The notes beneath the pieces are model-generated. The model was given only the letters and a program-made list of their open reading frames with translations, ran no database searches and was not told where the DNA came from. A stretch of DNA of 64,000 nt, taken from the NCBI GenBank assembly GCA_000442125.1, contig KE546984.1, positions 186,001-250,000 on the forward strand, written 5' to 3'. The DNA comes from Opeltia flavorubescens. Its lineage: Eukaryota; Ascomycota; Lecanoromycetes; Teloschistales; Teloschistaceae. Below are positions 44,077 through 55,763 of the stretch, in pieces (positions within the stretch are counted from its first letter, which is position 1; each line of letters starts with the position of its first letter). The position numbers were made by a program, and so were the translations under genes.

Positions 44077-45149
44077 CTCCCCACCACCATCTACAAATCA
44101 AAGTGAAAACGAATCTTCTGCTCCAACGAAGCAAAAAGACTGGAACGAATCTTACTTCAAGCAGAAAGACATGGCTCGTCGATACAAAAACGCTGAAGTC
44201 ATCACTGGCCCCTTTGCCAAAACCTTAATTCAACAGGCTGGACTCCTCGATGCAAACGATGTCAGCCAACTGACTATCCTGGATAATGCATGCGGCACAG
44301 GTGTCGTTGCGGCTGCGATCCATGATCTATTAGACTCGTCGACCAAGAAGCGCATGAAACTTACATGCGGGGATTTCTCTGAGCCAATGCTTCAGGCGGT
44401 GAAGGAGAGGATAGAAGAGAACGGATGGAACAACACAGAGGCGAGGATGGTGGATGCTCAGGTACACAGGGTTAAGACTGACTTTGGCAATATAGTAAAT
44501 GCTGATGACAGATGTGACAGAGAACAGGACTGCCAGACGCATCGTTTAGTCACGTCTTAGCTAACTTTGTAATCATGGGCCTCCAGGAACCGGATGCCGC
44601 TATCGCTGGTATAGTATCCCTGATTCTCCTGCTTCTTTCCGATGGGACGTCGTGATCTCTACGGCTTCCATGCTTACATGAGTGCCTACAGAATGCTTTC
44701 GCATCCTCCGACCAGGCGGAACCTGCGCCTTCACAACCTGGAACCACGTTGCCTGGATCGACGATCTCCGCGCCGCCTTCGCAACCCTGCCCGGCCCTCC
44801 AGCCTTCCCAGATGATCTAACCATGTATCGCTCATGGGGAAAAGGGGATTGGTTTTCCTCGGAATGGATACAATCTCACCTTCAGCAGACGTCACAATTT
44901 TCTGACTTACATGTCGAGACAGTGTCTAAAGATCTAGAGATGGAAAGTCCTGCAGCGATGGTGGATACTTTGTCCGTCATGATTCCCATGATTCTGAAGA
45001 GGTTCTGGAGTGAGAGGGATCAGAAGGAGAAGGGAGAGATGGCTGTACCAGCGTTGTCGAAGTATATGAATGAGAAATATGGGGAGGGGAACAAGGTTGG
45101 GATGCACTGGGTTGCCAATGTAGTTACGATGAAGAAACCTATAGAATGA
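44077..45149 (+). CDS. SAM-dependent class I methyltransferase
   Basis: Exons 44077..44461, 44521..44608 and 44692..45149 read in phase. Motif I is ILDNACGTGVVAA, followed by LTCGDFSEPML (acidic ribose contact), GLPDASFSHVLANFVIM built across the first junction, and ILRPGGTCAFTTW. The first ATG in frame (44171, MARRYKNAEV) lies inside recognisable coding sequence: the preceding codons read KDWNESYFKQKD and join smoothly. An upstream exon is therefore needed. One candidate is 43726..43772 (starting MEQQARARVEQ, donor GTAAGT), which joins an acceptor at 44075-44076 in phase. With it the protein has 325 aa. Small-molecule methyltransferases of this shape often decorate fungal metabolites. Sits at the end of the terpene cluster. 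Confidence 0.82.
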
Positions 45150-45386
45150 CTTGGATAATGCAATTGATTGGTGAAATCGCAGAAATCGATCTACCGAAAT
45201 GCTGCACGTCTTGCTGTGGGGATATGAAGATCGCTGCTTAAGTATCAAAACACCGAATCCAACACAATCGGCAATACACTAAACACTCCCTTACTCCCAT
45301 AATCCACAACAGTCCAAGTCGATATATCGACTGCGATCGTACTCATACAAGGACTCACAACCATGCCACATCGCCCGCCAAACCCG

Positions 45387-46519
45387 CTACATCGTCAGTA
45401 CATTATAAGCAGGCATACACCCACTCCCGTACTCGTTTAACACCCTAAACACCCCCATCGAACAACCCTCTACCACCGGCCTCGCCATCCTCGCCATCTT
45501 CCCCAACCGTATCATACCATTCACCTCCTCTATCATATCCAACTTCCCACCGCACAACGTGCCTCTCATTCGCAGCTTCAAAAGCTCGTCGACGGCATAC
45601 CTCACCTGGCCATCTCGCTGTGGCCCTCTCCCCATCATCACCCCGCCATCTCGCTGTGGCCCAACCCCCATCGTCATCGCCCAGCCATCTCTCTGTGGCC
45701 CTCCACTCCTCCATCCACTCCCACAACTCATCCCCGCCACCCTCTCCACCAACGCAAAACTACTCATCTGCAGCCGAAACTGCCCTCCGTTCTCACATTC
45801 AAAAAGCGGCCTCAACCAATGCACCGGCACTTCAAACCCCTCATCACATTTCAAATAGCTCGCCTTTGGTAACGACCCGAATGACGTGTCTAGGTAAAGC
45901 AAGCGCCCATTATCGGGATGTGCCTCATTGGGGAAGATTGGGATGTGATTTGCGCGGATACGGTGGGAGTATGCTGATAGGGGGCGGGTGGTGAGGGAGG
46001 TGATGATTAGGATTGTGGCGGTGAGGAGTGTGGGGTGGAGGGAGGTGATGAGGATGGGGTGGTTGAAGATGCCTTGAGGGAGGGTATTGGTGTTGTGGGA
46101 ATAGGGAGGGGGAGAGGGGAGGTAGTGGATTGTTCCTGGGGTGGGGAGGGCGGTGCAGGGGTTATTGTAGTGGAGGTGTTGGGTTAGGGTGCGGTGGGTG
46201 GAGCGTGGGGATGATGGTGGTGATGATGGTGGTGATGATGGTGGTGATGATNNNNNNNNNNNNNNNNNNNNNNNNNNNNNNNNNNNNNNNNNNNNNNNNN
46301 NNNNNNNNNNNNNNNNNNNNNNNNNNGTGGTGATGATTGTGGCGATGATTGTGGTGAGATGGAGTAAGGGGTGGCCATTGGGTATGGAGAGGCGAAGTAA
46401 TAGAAGGGTGGCGAGGTGGAGGCGAGTTGGTAATACGGAGATACTGGCTGGTATTCTGGGGCCATTGGGTCGAGAGGTTTGATTGGGAAGGCGGAGATTG
46501 GTTGGTGATGGAAATACAT
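45387..46519 (-). CDS. Low-complexity protein of unknown function, interrupted by assembly gap
   Basis: From the ATG at 46519 the frame reads a Pro/Ser/Tyr-rich start (YFHHQPISAFPIKPLDP) that enters SSPQ tetrapeptide repeats and then the N gap. After the gap a frame shifted by one continues with SSPP repeats and runs to a stop at 45387. A hydrophobic stretch (ILITSLHPTLLTATILIITS) precedes a compact conserved-looking part (NGRLLYLDTSFGSLPKASYL, then HWLRPLFECENGGQFRLQ). Next are three GPQRDG repeats and a C-terminus with several Cys. The tetrapeptide repeats on both sides keep one consistent frame only if the true gap is not a multiple of three. Function unknown; the two parts are very probably one gene. 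Confidence 0.55.
45610..45703. repeat. Three-copy minisatellite encoding GPQRDG
   Basis: Three copies of CCATCTCKCTGTGGCCC at about 45610, 45646 and 45685, spaced by about 36-39 nt, in frame within the low-complexity protein. Confidence 0.7.
46209..46345. repeat. 12-nt microsatellite (GGTGGTGATGAT-type) around a 75-N gap
   Basis: Imperfect 12-nt units flank N bases 46252-46326. The assembler evidently failed in the repeat. Confidence 0.85.
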
Positions 46520-47842
46520 GATTACGCAACGGGCGAGCAGGGCACAGCAAGAAAATGGTCTATAATCGTGAGATGATAATTGTATACGATACTGCTATGA
46601 TTATTGAGCAGAGAGTGATGGTATACAATGCTACGATAGAGACCGAAATGATAGAGAAGAGAAGGAAAATGAGACGAGAATGATGAATATATACTTAAGG
46701 TGACTTCTCTAGTCAACATGGCAACTATGGACAAGGTGAGAGAATTGGAGGTGGCAGTGTTGACCTACAAGATGAAGTCGACGACGATAAACATGGTACA
46801 CAGCGAACGAAAGAGACGTAGGTCCTTATTGGAAGACAAGCTTTGCCCAATTTGACCATAAAGGTATCAAGGTGGAGGCATCACACTCCCCTGGCCACTC
46901 GTAAACCGTCAAATCAACGCTCAGTAGAAACAAGGGGCATTGGCCAAGTCCTCAATGCAAGCGTACTCATAAAAGGAACTAAGCTTCTCTGGGCGATATA
47001 TATGAAATGTATACAAACCATACTATCCGCATGACGGACTTCAATCAAAGCGCTAGAAGACAATTGAGAAGGTTTCCTACTAAGTATAGACAGGACGAAA
47101 GTGAACTAACGAACCCCTAATGAGAGCATCAAGAGCTTGGGATAGGGCAAAGACGCTCGTCGAATGCACAATTGATGTCAAAGCACAGACAAGGAAATTC
47201 TGTCTTGGATGAAGAATATGGCTAATAAAATTGGCGGCTGTGCCACTAGTGCGAATTGTGCAATTGATGATTTCATGTCTTTGCCAGACCATGCCAACGA
47301 TCTCGTTTCAAACTGTACTAACGAAAAATCGTTGACGGTTTTCAGTAAACGGTCGATTATAATGCATGTTATGCAAATGGGCCTTGTGGGCTAAGCTTGT
47401 GTGATCATTGATCCACCTTCAACACCGGATAATGACTTGTGATGGTAGACAGCGCGCGAAATGATCGAGTACGTATGAAACAGACTTCTAGGAGACATAG
47501 GGCCATCGAACGATACGTAGAGAAGTAGATGCGGTCCCGGAAACTTACTGTCTCGGTCTCAGAGGAGATAGTCTGCAATTGTAGTATATACACTGTGTCG
47601 AGTAATGGAAATATCGCCAAAAGGCAGTCGGAAAGCTGCATCATCGAAGAGAACGTGAAGATTAAGCACCTATCAAATCGCATAGTGACTACTATAAACG
47701 CTACCCATTAGATAAGTTCTTTTTAACAACATGGCATCGAATTAAAGGTTATTACTACACGAACAGGGGTTATGTTGGCTATCGATAACGGGGTTAGGAG
47801 TTAAGGTGCTTAAGGACTGACAGTGTAAATAATGAATACTCA
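46520..47842. other. Intergenic
   Basis: 1.3 kb between divergent genes. Short ORFs at 47080-47292 and 47405-47683 (minus) have no domain. AT-rich around 46560-46700. Confidence 0.5.
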
Positions 47843-49708
47843 ATGAAGGCTTCACTTCTCCATTCCACTATTCATCCATTCATCGCCATGATGCCGGACC
47901 CATCCAGACGCCATACCTTGGTGCTAAATCTCGCTCATCTCAAAAACACCACCTCTACTCCTCCTCAATCCTCCTCCACCATTATTGACTGGGTTGAGCA
48001 ATTGCCCACACCTCCACAGGTGATAATCTTCGATCCAAAGACACTTGGTAAAGCTGATGCCATTATCAAGGTCCACCGTTCACCTCAGCAAGCCCTTGCT
48101 TCCATCTCTGCCAATGCACAGCGCCTACCTGAAAACTCAAGCCCTACCCACTATCGCAAACGCCGTGCCTTGTCACCAATTCTGAAGGGCCAGCACTCGC
48201 AGCCCAGAAACATCGTTGAAAGTGAGCCTACAAAGCGCCGTTCCGCAAGGCTCGTATCATTACGGAGCGAGGTGAGTCCCTTTAGCTATCTACTCACCTT
48301 TGTTACTAATCGGTGATAGATGGATAACAAAAAAGCAAAGCCAAATGCTCGCCCAGCCGGCCAATCAAATGCAGAACAGGCCTCGGCTGATAATCCGGGA
48401 CATGTCATGACGACTAGAGGTCGCTCTGGGACGCTCACCCCTAGCATATTCAATGGAGCTCCGATCCCTCACTTACAACCTGCTACGCCATCACGGAAGT
48501 CTGGCTCACCCGGAAGAGCCTCCAACAGGTCTCCCAAATCTCAGTCGCCTAGCCGGCTTGGAACAGATGCAACCTCATCCAGCAAAGGTATCACCAAAAA
48601 AGAGCAACTGGAACAGATGGAGCCAACCATTACATTCAGTCCAATTCGTGCTATCAAGGATCCATCGATTCCAGAGTCAGTGAAAGCTTTCTGGTCCTAT
48701 ATCGGGCCTGCACAGAGTGACGATCAGGTCTTACCCGAGGAGCTTAAGGTAAGTGACTGTAACAGGCCAATACAGCTCATCACCGCGACGCTAATATCTC
48801 CTCGTCAAGAAACCGCTTGAAGACCTCCTGAACACCCCGACGAAGACAAAACGTTGGGTGAATCCCAGCCACTTCAAGGCGCAACTCTTTAACAGTAATG
48901 AAATTGAACACGTTCTCAGACTTGTAACAACAGTTGTGGATAGCGCAGAGGATCACCGCGAAAATTCTCAAGAACCCCAATGGGTTACTCAAATAGTCGG
49001 ATATCTGCTCACGGAGCTCCAACGTCTGTCGCTGCTTGTTTCGGCTGCGGGGAAGAGGATCGAAGCTACTGACATGTATGTGCTTTTTGTCAAGCGAATC
49101 GTACCTGCTAATGTCTTTTGACCAGATCTCAGGTGTCTATCGCACCAATCCATCTATGTCCAACGTCTCCGTATGGTGTCTTTTCTGATGCAAATAAAAA
49201 GGTTGATCGTGCCTTCGCTTTCGTGCTATCCACGGCAGAGAGGTTGGCTGTGACCAAAGCTTTCAAGGAATCCGGAAACCTTGAGCCAGCGAGCATTAAC
49301 CAGACCCAATGTTCTATGACTGCCATGAAAGCAATGTTTGCCTATTTTGAGTTCAAGGTCGACGCTCGGGACCCTCTCATTCAACTAGCTGCCTTCATTG
49401 GAGCTGATTTCGAAAAACGCAGCATTGAGGGTTACCCAATGGAGATACCGGTAGCTGCAATCGCTGTGTACGGGGACTCGTGGCGACTTTACGTTGTCTA
49501 TGCGATCAAATTGACTACCCAAGAAAAGATGAAAGACGGAAAGTCATACCGTGTCCAGTTTCTGGGTCCAGTGGAAATAGGAAGTACGTTCAGTGTAGAG
49601 GGAGTATTCAGGATCCTGCATGTCATGAAAGCTTTAGCAAGATGGGGGTTCGAGGTCTATGAGCCGCAATACTTGAAGAAGGTTCTGGCGAAATATGGGA
49701 AGAAGTGA
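47843..49708 (+). CDS. PD-(D/E)XK nuclease-like domain protein
   Basis: Four exons, 47843..48271, 48320..48748, 48810..49075 and 49126..49708, in phase; 568 aa (starts at 47888 or 47891 are also possible). Residues 1-230 are disordered, Ser/Pro-rich and basic, with the typical block MTTRGRSGTLTPSIF. From about residue 285 the fold follows: WVNPSHFKAQLFNSNEIEHV, WVTQIVGYLLTELQ, SDANKKVDRAFAF (a candidate metal-binding Asp), an acidic/basic core, then YPMEIPVAAIAVYGDSWRLY and VEGVFRILHVMKALARWG. This layout matches the fungal PDDEXK-like family that is expanded in Leotiomycetes and Sordariomycetes. Biochemical activity is unproven; whether the E-x-K catalytic pair is intact cannot be settled by eye. 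Confidence 0.75.
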
Positions 49709-50142
49709 GAAAGAGGGTAGAGCCGGCGAGACGGTGCATTCACGACATATGAGACAACGATACATGATTAGACGAGATACGATAGACGGTGCCATCTAAT
49801 GGCTTAGGAGATATGTAGCATTGATACCCCTTTACCGGCTAGTGGTCAGGATCCCCAGGAGTTGTGTAGAAATTTCTAAGATCTTTTGATCATGTAGCAT
49901 GCAAGTACGATACCAAGTGCCTTATGCTAAACCTTGAAACACAATCAGATCAATACGCACTCTAATCCCAAAGAAATCTTTCTGATATAAAAATCGCTTG
50001 GGCGCTTCTGGTTGTTGTAGAATCTAATCGCTTCCGTACGTCATCGGCTGCACCCCGGATTTAATTCCGAACGTAAACAAACAAGCTAAGCCAGGTCATC
50101 TTCTTTTCAAACCTCCCTCACACCAACTTGTGTGCAAAAACC
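49709..50142. other. Intergenic
   Basis: 3' flank of the PDDEXK-like gene and promoter of the NTF2-like gene. No gene. Confidence 0.5.
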
Positions 50143-51931
50143 ATGTCTCTCAAGGCGATATACCAACGCTATCTAGCAAACTCGGATGCGTCTGCATTTG
50201 CGCCTGATGGTTCGCTCAATTACATCACTACGCTGACAACCCTACACAAACCAGATGCAATCGCAAAGCATTTGACTGCTCACCAGCGAGTATTAAGGAA
50301 GAAACACGAGAACATCCTAAGCGCCACTGAAAGTGATGATGCCTTATGCCTCGAGGTTGAGACTACCATCGAGTTCATTCAAGGTGGTGGGGCATACCTA
50401 CCTGGACTGGACGATAATTTCCTTGTCGACCGCGTGGTGACCATCCCAATAGTATGTGTATCATGAGACGAGTCCATCACCCAGAGAAAGCTTACTCATT
50501 AACGCTTGATAGATTCATCATGTACAGTTCAACGACCAGCAAAAGATCCAGCAGGTTCGGCTGTTCTGGGACCAAGGATCTCTGCTTAAGCAGATGGAAA
50601 TAATTGGAGCGAGAGGCAAGAATTGGCCCATCCGGGACGGAAAAGATCATGTCAAGCTTATCGCCTCGAGCGTTGCTGCCGCTTCTCCAAATGCTACCTC
50701 AAGACCTACTACGACTAATGGCTCCGGCCATCCCAGCGAGGTTGTCATTATCAGCAAGCCTACGGAGCCGAGGAAGACTGCTACACGAGATCCCCACGCG
50801 AGTTTATCTCTTTTCCAGGGTCGAGATGAGGATTACGAAGCATCACAAATGCCTACTATTACTGCCCCTCGTGGATCCGCAAGACCTCCACAACGAGATT
50901 GGAAAGATCTGTTCAGCGACAACGGCGAGGATCCAGCAAGCGCCCAGCCCCCGACTTCGCCAAAGAAGGGCGTCCGTCCAGGCTCGAAGGACCAGTCGGC
51001 CAAACCTCCTCCAAGAGATTACCACGACCTGTTCGTGGGCGAGGGTGATGGTGCCTCACCTTCATCCAAAGCCAGATCAGCTTCCCCTCAGAAAGAAAAC
51101 ATCGCTCCTAAAGCCGGCGCGGGCAAGAATTTCCAACCCAATCGTCTTTTCGAGGATATAGGCGAGCAGCCTGCTACACCCGGCGCAAAATCTCCTGAAA
51201 AAGCCCGCAAGCCTCACCCCAAGAAATTCGACCATTTCGATTTCGGCGACGAATCAAGTGAGCAAAGTAAACAAAACATACCTTCACGCCCAAAGTCCCA
51301 ACACCAACCTCAGTGGGACTTTGACGATACCTCAGCGCCTGCAAAGGCACCTCAGAAGATCCGCTCTCAAGACGTCCGCCACTTTGGCTGGGGCGACGAC
51401 AGCGCTCACGAAAGCCCAGCCAAGAACAAAAACGTACTCCAGCCTCGTCCAGATGCCAAATCCAACTTCGAATTCCTCGACGACGGTTCTCCAGCCGTCG
51501 CAAACCGCACTGCCGGTCGAGGCCACACGTCTGACCGTGGCGCGGGCCTGTACAAGAGCAGTCTTCTCCACGAACAAGATACACCACAAACCGCGGAGAA
51601 GAGTGCCCAACCCCTCAACACCGTCACGATGAATCTCAAAGACCGCCGTAAAGACTTTGATCCTCATTTCGCGATGGCTGATACACAATCGCCTTCTAGC
51701 ACGGATCACAACTCCGAACCACGTTTCCTAGCCCAGAGTCGTGCAACGGGGAAGGAGAACAAGGGTATTAAACTTGGAGGTGATGGCATGGGTGGGAGGA
51801 GGGATGCAACGAGGAGTTGGGGGTTTGGTAGCGAGAGCGATGAGGATGGGAAGATGGGTGTTAATGGGGGGAAGTTCCATCCGGGGAAGAAGCAGCAGGC
51901 TCCGAAGGATAATGATTTTTGGGATTATTAG
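50143..51931 (+). CDS. NTF2-like domain protein with repeated acidic-aromatic motifs
   Basis: Two exons, 50143..50451 and 50513..51931 (GTATGT/TAG), in phase; 575 aa. Residues 1-150 form an NTF2-like fold: SLKAIYQRYLANSDASAF, LTAHQRVLRKKHENI, CLEVETTIEFIQGGGAYLPG, then across the junction VVTIPIIHHVQFNDQQKIQQ and FWDQGSLL. The rest is disordered and carries repeated short motifs: RDWKDLFSD, RDYHDLFVG, NRLFEDIGE, HFDFGDES, QWDFDDTS, RHFGWGDDS, FEFLDDGS, WGFGSESDED and the terminal DFWDY. These resemble linear docking motifs. The family occurs across filamentous ascomycetes; I know no assigned role. The conserved fold suggests a binding platform rather than an enzyme. Confidence 0.85.
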
Positions 51932-52751
51932 GGTGGGTGGGTGGAAGGGGAGGTGGGTAGGCGGAAGGACTGGGGGGTAGAAGGTGAAGGGGGGACAAGG
52001 TGGTGTATGAATGAGTGTATGATGGATTTCAAGGGGTGGTATATTGTTAGATGAGGATTGTCACGAGGATGCAATTGTTATGGCGGGTTGGAATGTCTGG
52101 CTTGCAAGGTATGGTGGTCTCGATAGCAGAGATATCAAGTCATTTGTACTTTTACAATTCTCTTGTTTTTTGTTACCGTGTGTTATTCGGGTCTTGCCTT
52201 GCGGTTCTTTTTCGTTCTTTGAGGAAAGTGAGAGAAGTGACTAATAATCTTATACCTCAATCATTATTCTTCTTGGACAACCAAATCATTTCTGTGTCAT
52301 TTGCATTTTCCATGTATCTGTACAGAATTAATTCGCTCTAGACTAAAAATCAAAAGTGGTGAGTTTGGTGTATCTCAGTCCCACAAAACTCCATTTTTTC
52401 CGGACCATCAATCCCTCAACGCTCTTAGGAAAGGAGAAACGTGTCACCGCCTCATTGAAACACCGCATCAAACTCGTCAACGCAGGGCCGCGTGCCCATT
52501 CATCGCCCTCACCTCCTCATTTTCCGGGGAAAAAGTTTCCTTTGTTATTTATTGCTTACCCTACCTTTACCACCTCCATCCATACCTCACATCACTTGCC
52601 TAACCCCTTTTCCTTATCCCTGTTTTACCCGCTTCTTATTCTTTTCCAACAGCAAAAAGATAGCTCCGCTTTCTCCCTTGCTGTCCCTCTCTCCATTCCC
52701 AAGAACAGCACTAAGCCCCCCCCCCAATCCCCTCACCCTTCAAAAGAATCT
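51932..52751. other. Intergenic between convergent genes
   Basis: G-rich just after 51932, then T-rich, then C/T-rich from about 52540 to the stop of the transcription factor. No gene. Confidence 0.5.
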
Positions 52752-55700
52752 TTAAATGGGCATATTCGCCACCCCACTCACAAACGGACTATTCGGGCTC
52801 GCAAAAAGGTTATTCTGGATCTGCGCCCCTGACTGCCCATGATCCTGCTGACCGCCACCAGCACCGCCACCTTGCGGAATCCCAGATGGAGACATCGTAG
52901 CCGTAGGTGCGGGCGCGTTATTATTATTGTTATTGATGTTGCCCGAGGGAGGAGGGGCGGAGGTAGAGGTGGTGGTGGTGGTGTCCATGAAAGGGAGCAT
53001 GCCCGTCGTATCAATGCCTGCGTTTTGGATGTAGGAATCCCATGCGTCCTAGGAACGAAGATCGTTGCCGTCAGCAATCAATTTTTATGTTTTCCCATCA
53101 CAACAAAAGAATGGAAAGGTCCAAACTCACCCAGTCAATATTCGCCGGCATATCCCCTCCCTGCGCTCCGCCTGTCATGAATGAAAACGGGCTTGACGCC
53201 GCAGCCGCTATCGAGTCCATGCCATAACCACCCTGTCCTCCAAGGCCTTGATTCTGAATCTCATTATTTCCTTGTGGATTCGGGTACCCATTATTGAACA
53301 ATACCCCCGAAGTATTCGGCGTCAAACCCCCACTACTCAGCATCCCCAACGTCATCGCAGCGCTATGTTCCGGTTTATCCTCCATCGGATTCGGGTACGG
53401 ACTGAGCGTATTCCCATTCGCCAAGCTGGGAAACGGGAACGGGGCCGGCACGCCATGCCTCCCGCTTGCGCCACCAGATTGCGCCTGGTCCTTCATCTTA
53501 TTAAGTATGATTGTCAATATCTCCGACGCCTTGTACGATTCCATCGACTGGTCTCTTGTTTCTTTCCAGATCCCGTTGCTCACCTCGAGCGCGTGGATCT
53601 CATCTTCCCTTCGTTCCAAGCCCCAGGTGTAGATATCCGCCGAGTTCCGGCCACTGGTATCGGCTTCAGCGCCTTGCCAAAGGTCAAGAGCAATTATCAT
53701 TGCCGCGAGGAGGAAGTCGTGGGATGTGAGGGAGCTAAGCAGAACCCTGACATTGTGAAGCNGACAGCCTTCCTGCGACTCATAATGTAGTGTTGCTTGA
53801 TGATTAAGTAGCTCCATGGATGAATCGACACACGTTCGACGCGAATGGAGGTACTTGGGATTTTCCCGAGCTCGGGCGAGGAATTTTCGGTGCAGAACAC
53901 ACTGGCCCTTGTGATATAGAATCGATAGGAAAAAACGCTGCATGACAATGGGGCCAGGATCCATTGAAGAGTCTTCAAGAGACTTGAGGCGCAGATGCGG
54001 TGGAAGCTCGGCACGCGCTTCTCGAAGATTCTGATCCAATTGCATGATCTCTTCGTAAGAGCACGGTGTTATCGCATGCAATGTCTCAACAATTTTGCCG
54101 AAACACAGAGTCAGAGACGCCTTCGCAATCATATATGAAGCAGGCGTAGGTTCAGTCACTGGCCTTGAAGGTGGAAGAGCCTTCATATCTTCGTAAAGAT
54201 CTTCATCGTAGTAGTTTCCTGGCAACGCGGTATCACAGTCTCCTTGACGGATCATACCAGGCAAGCCTAGCTGAAAGGAAAACAAAATATCCGACTGACG
54301 AACAAATGTCCATATCCTTCTTCGCATCTCACCCTGGAAGGGTGTGACGTTGGAGAAAAGCTTGGAGTCCCGATGATACCCCATTCGCATTGCAAGACGA
54401 ACGATCATACCCACAAAGACCCAAATCGCAACATCTGCGTCTCGATTCCTCGCGTATTCGCCGTGGAGATGAAGAATGAGGGTCTCAATCATGTGATTTG
54501 AAGGTTTCAGGAAGTCCGCCCGTTGCAGAGACTGTGCGGTGAGGGCGCGGTATTTGTTCGCCAAGATAAGTGACTTGCCACGATACTCCGGAGGTTCGTC
54601 GCCCATTTTGTAGTAGGAATGCATCGCTAAGCACAGAACGGCATATATCTGACCCAACCAAGCCGCACCCATGGAATGAGGATCTGCCCAAAAAGCTTCG
54701 TACTGCGTCCCATTAGCCCAAGCAAACTAAGACGAAGCTACGAAGCCCTTCTTCAGCCAAGAAAAGTGGGACATACATATTTGAGCCATGAATTAGGATG
54801 CAAGATATCTAAGCCTATATCAGTCAATATACTCACATATACCGGCCAAATTAACTTACGAACTGCAGGGTCGAATGAGCCAAAATAACGCTGGACTAGT
54901 TTGTCGGTGATGACCCGTTTGGGCAAGGAGTTCAGCAATTCGGAAAATTCGGGTGGATTGACTGCACCGAGCAAAAATGCTGGATTTTGTGATTGTGGGA
55001 AAGCTTCGTCTGACTTGAGCGCTTGGACTTTCTGTGCTTGTTCTTCAAGCTGCTTCTTATGCTCCGCGAAATAATTCTTGACCTCGGCAATCTGTATGTA
55101 TCATTAGAGCTGGTCTGCGGCGCAGGCATAGAGATACATACATCCTGGAGGACGGTGGCCCAGTGAGCTTCTCCAAAATACATCGACTTATTATCGTAGA
55201 CTTTGAGGACACCTAATGATTGCGCCACCTGATCAGTATCGCTCTCCGGTCCTTCGCCATCGGGCCTCATCATGCCATTTGGATTGTGGACGTCATTAAC
55301 GTCAATATCCTGCGGATACTCCATAGACCCTGTGCTGTTGCTCATCGACAGCGTGCGATTTGCTGCTGCTGGCCCTTGAGATTGTGAACCATTGGTCATC
55401 AATGACAGGACTAGACCCTCCAAACGATCGATGCGGTTTTGCATATCACCCGGGCTGTTGCTGGATGACGATGTCGCTGAATGCTTCTTCCGACTTCCAG
55501 GTGTAGCATACGAACACTGCATGGCGTCTCCGCGTTTGACGCAATTCTCGCATGGTTGGGTGCGATTGCATTTGAGCCTGCCAGTGTGTATCAGTAATCG
55601 AAAGCTTGCTGTAACGCTGCAAGAAATGCATGGCTCACTTTCTGCTCCTGCAGGGTGCGCAGGAGAGTGGTACGCGGTTTCTTTTTCGCACAACGCGGTA

Positions 55701-55763
55701 TTGTCCATCAGGCGACTGAACGCCATTACTTGATGTAGTAGCGGATGGCGGAGTGGGTGTCAT
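52752..55763 (-). CDS. Zn2Cys6 fungal transcription factor
   Basis: Six exons, 55639..55763, 55142..55577, 54860..55091, 54777..54814, 53131..54702 and 52752..53048, in phase; 899 aa. The binuclear zinc cluster crosses the first intron: CAPCRSRK + LKCNRTQPCENCVKRG.. C, with a basic PLSC lead-in. A linker with a heptad-like segment (MQNRIDRLEGLVLSL) suits dimerisation. The fungal-specific TF domain follows: NSWLKYYEAFWADP, IYAVLCLAMHSYYKMG, MIVRLAMRMGYHRDSK, GEMRRRIWTFVRQSDILFSF and LGLPGMIR. The C-terminus is Asn/Gln/Gly/Pro-rich (activation-type). It is a nuclear DNA-binding regulator; targets unknown. One ambiguous base (53762) lies in the coding region. It is 7.6 kb beyond the terpene cluster, so cluster control is possible but unsupported. 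Confidence 0.93.

Noticed and set aside
52752-55763. The Zn2Cys6 factor as the regulator of the terpene cluster.
   Set aside because: It lies 7.6 kb away behind three apparently unrelated genes; position alone does not support the link.
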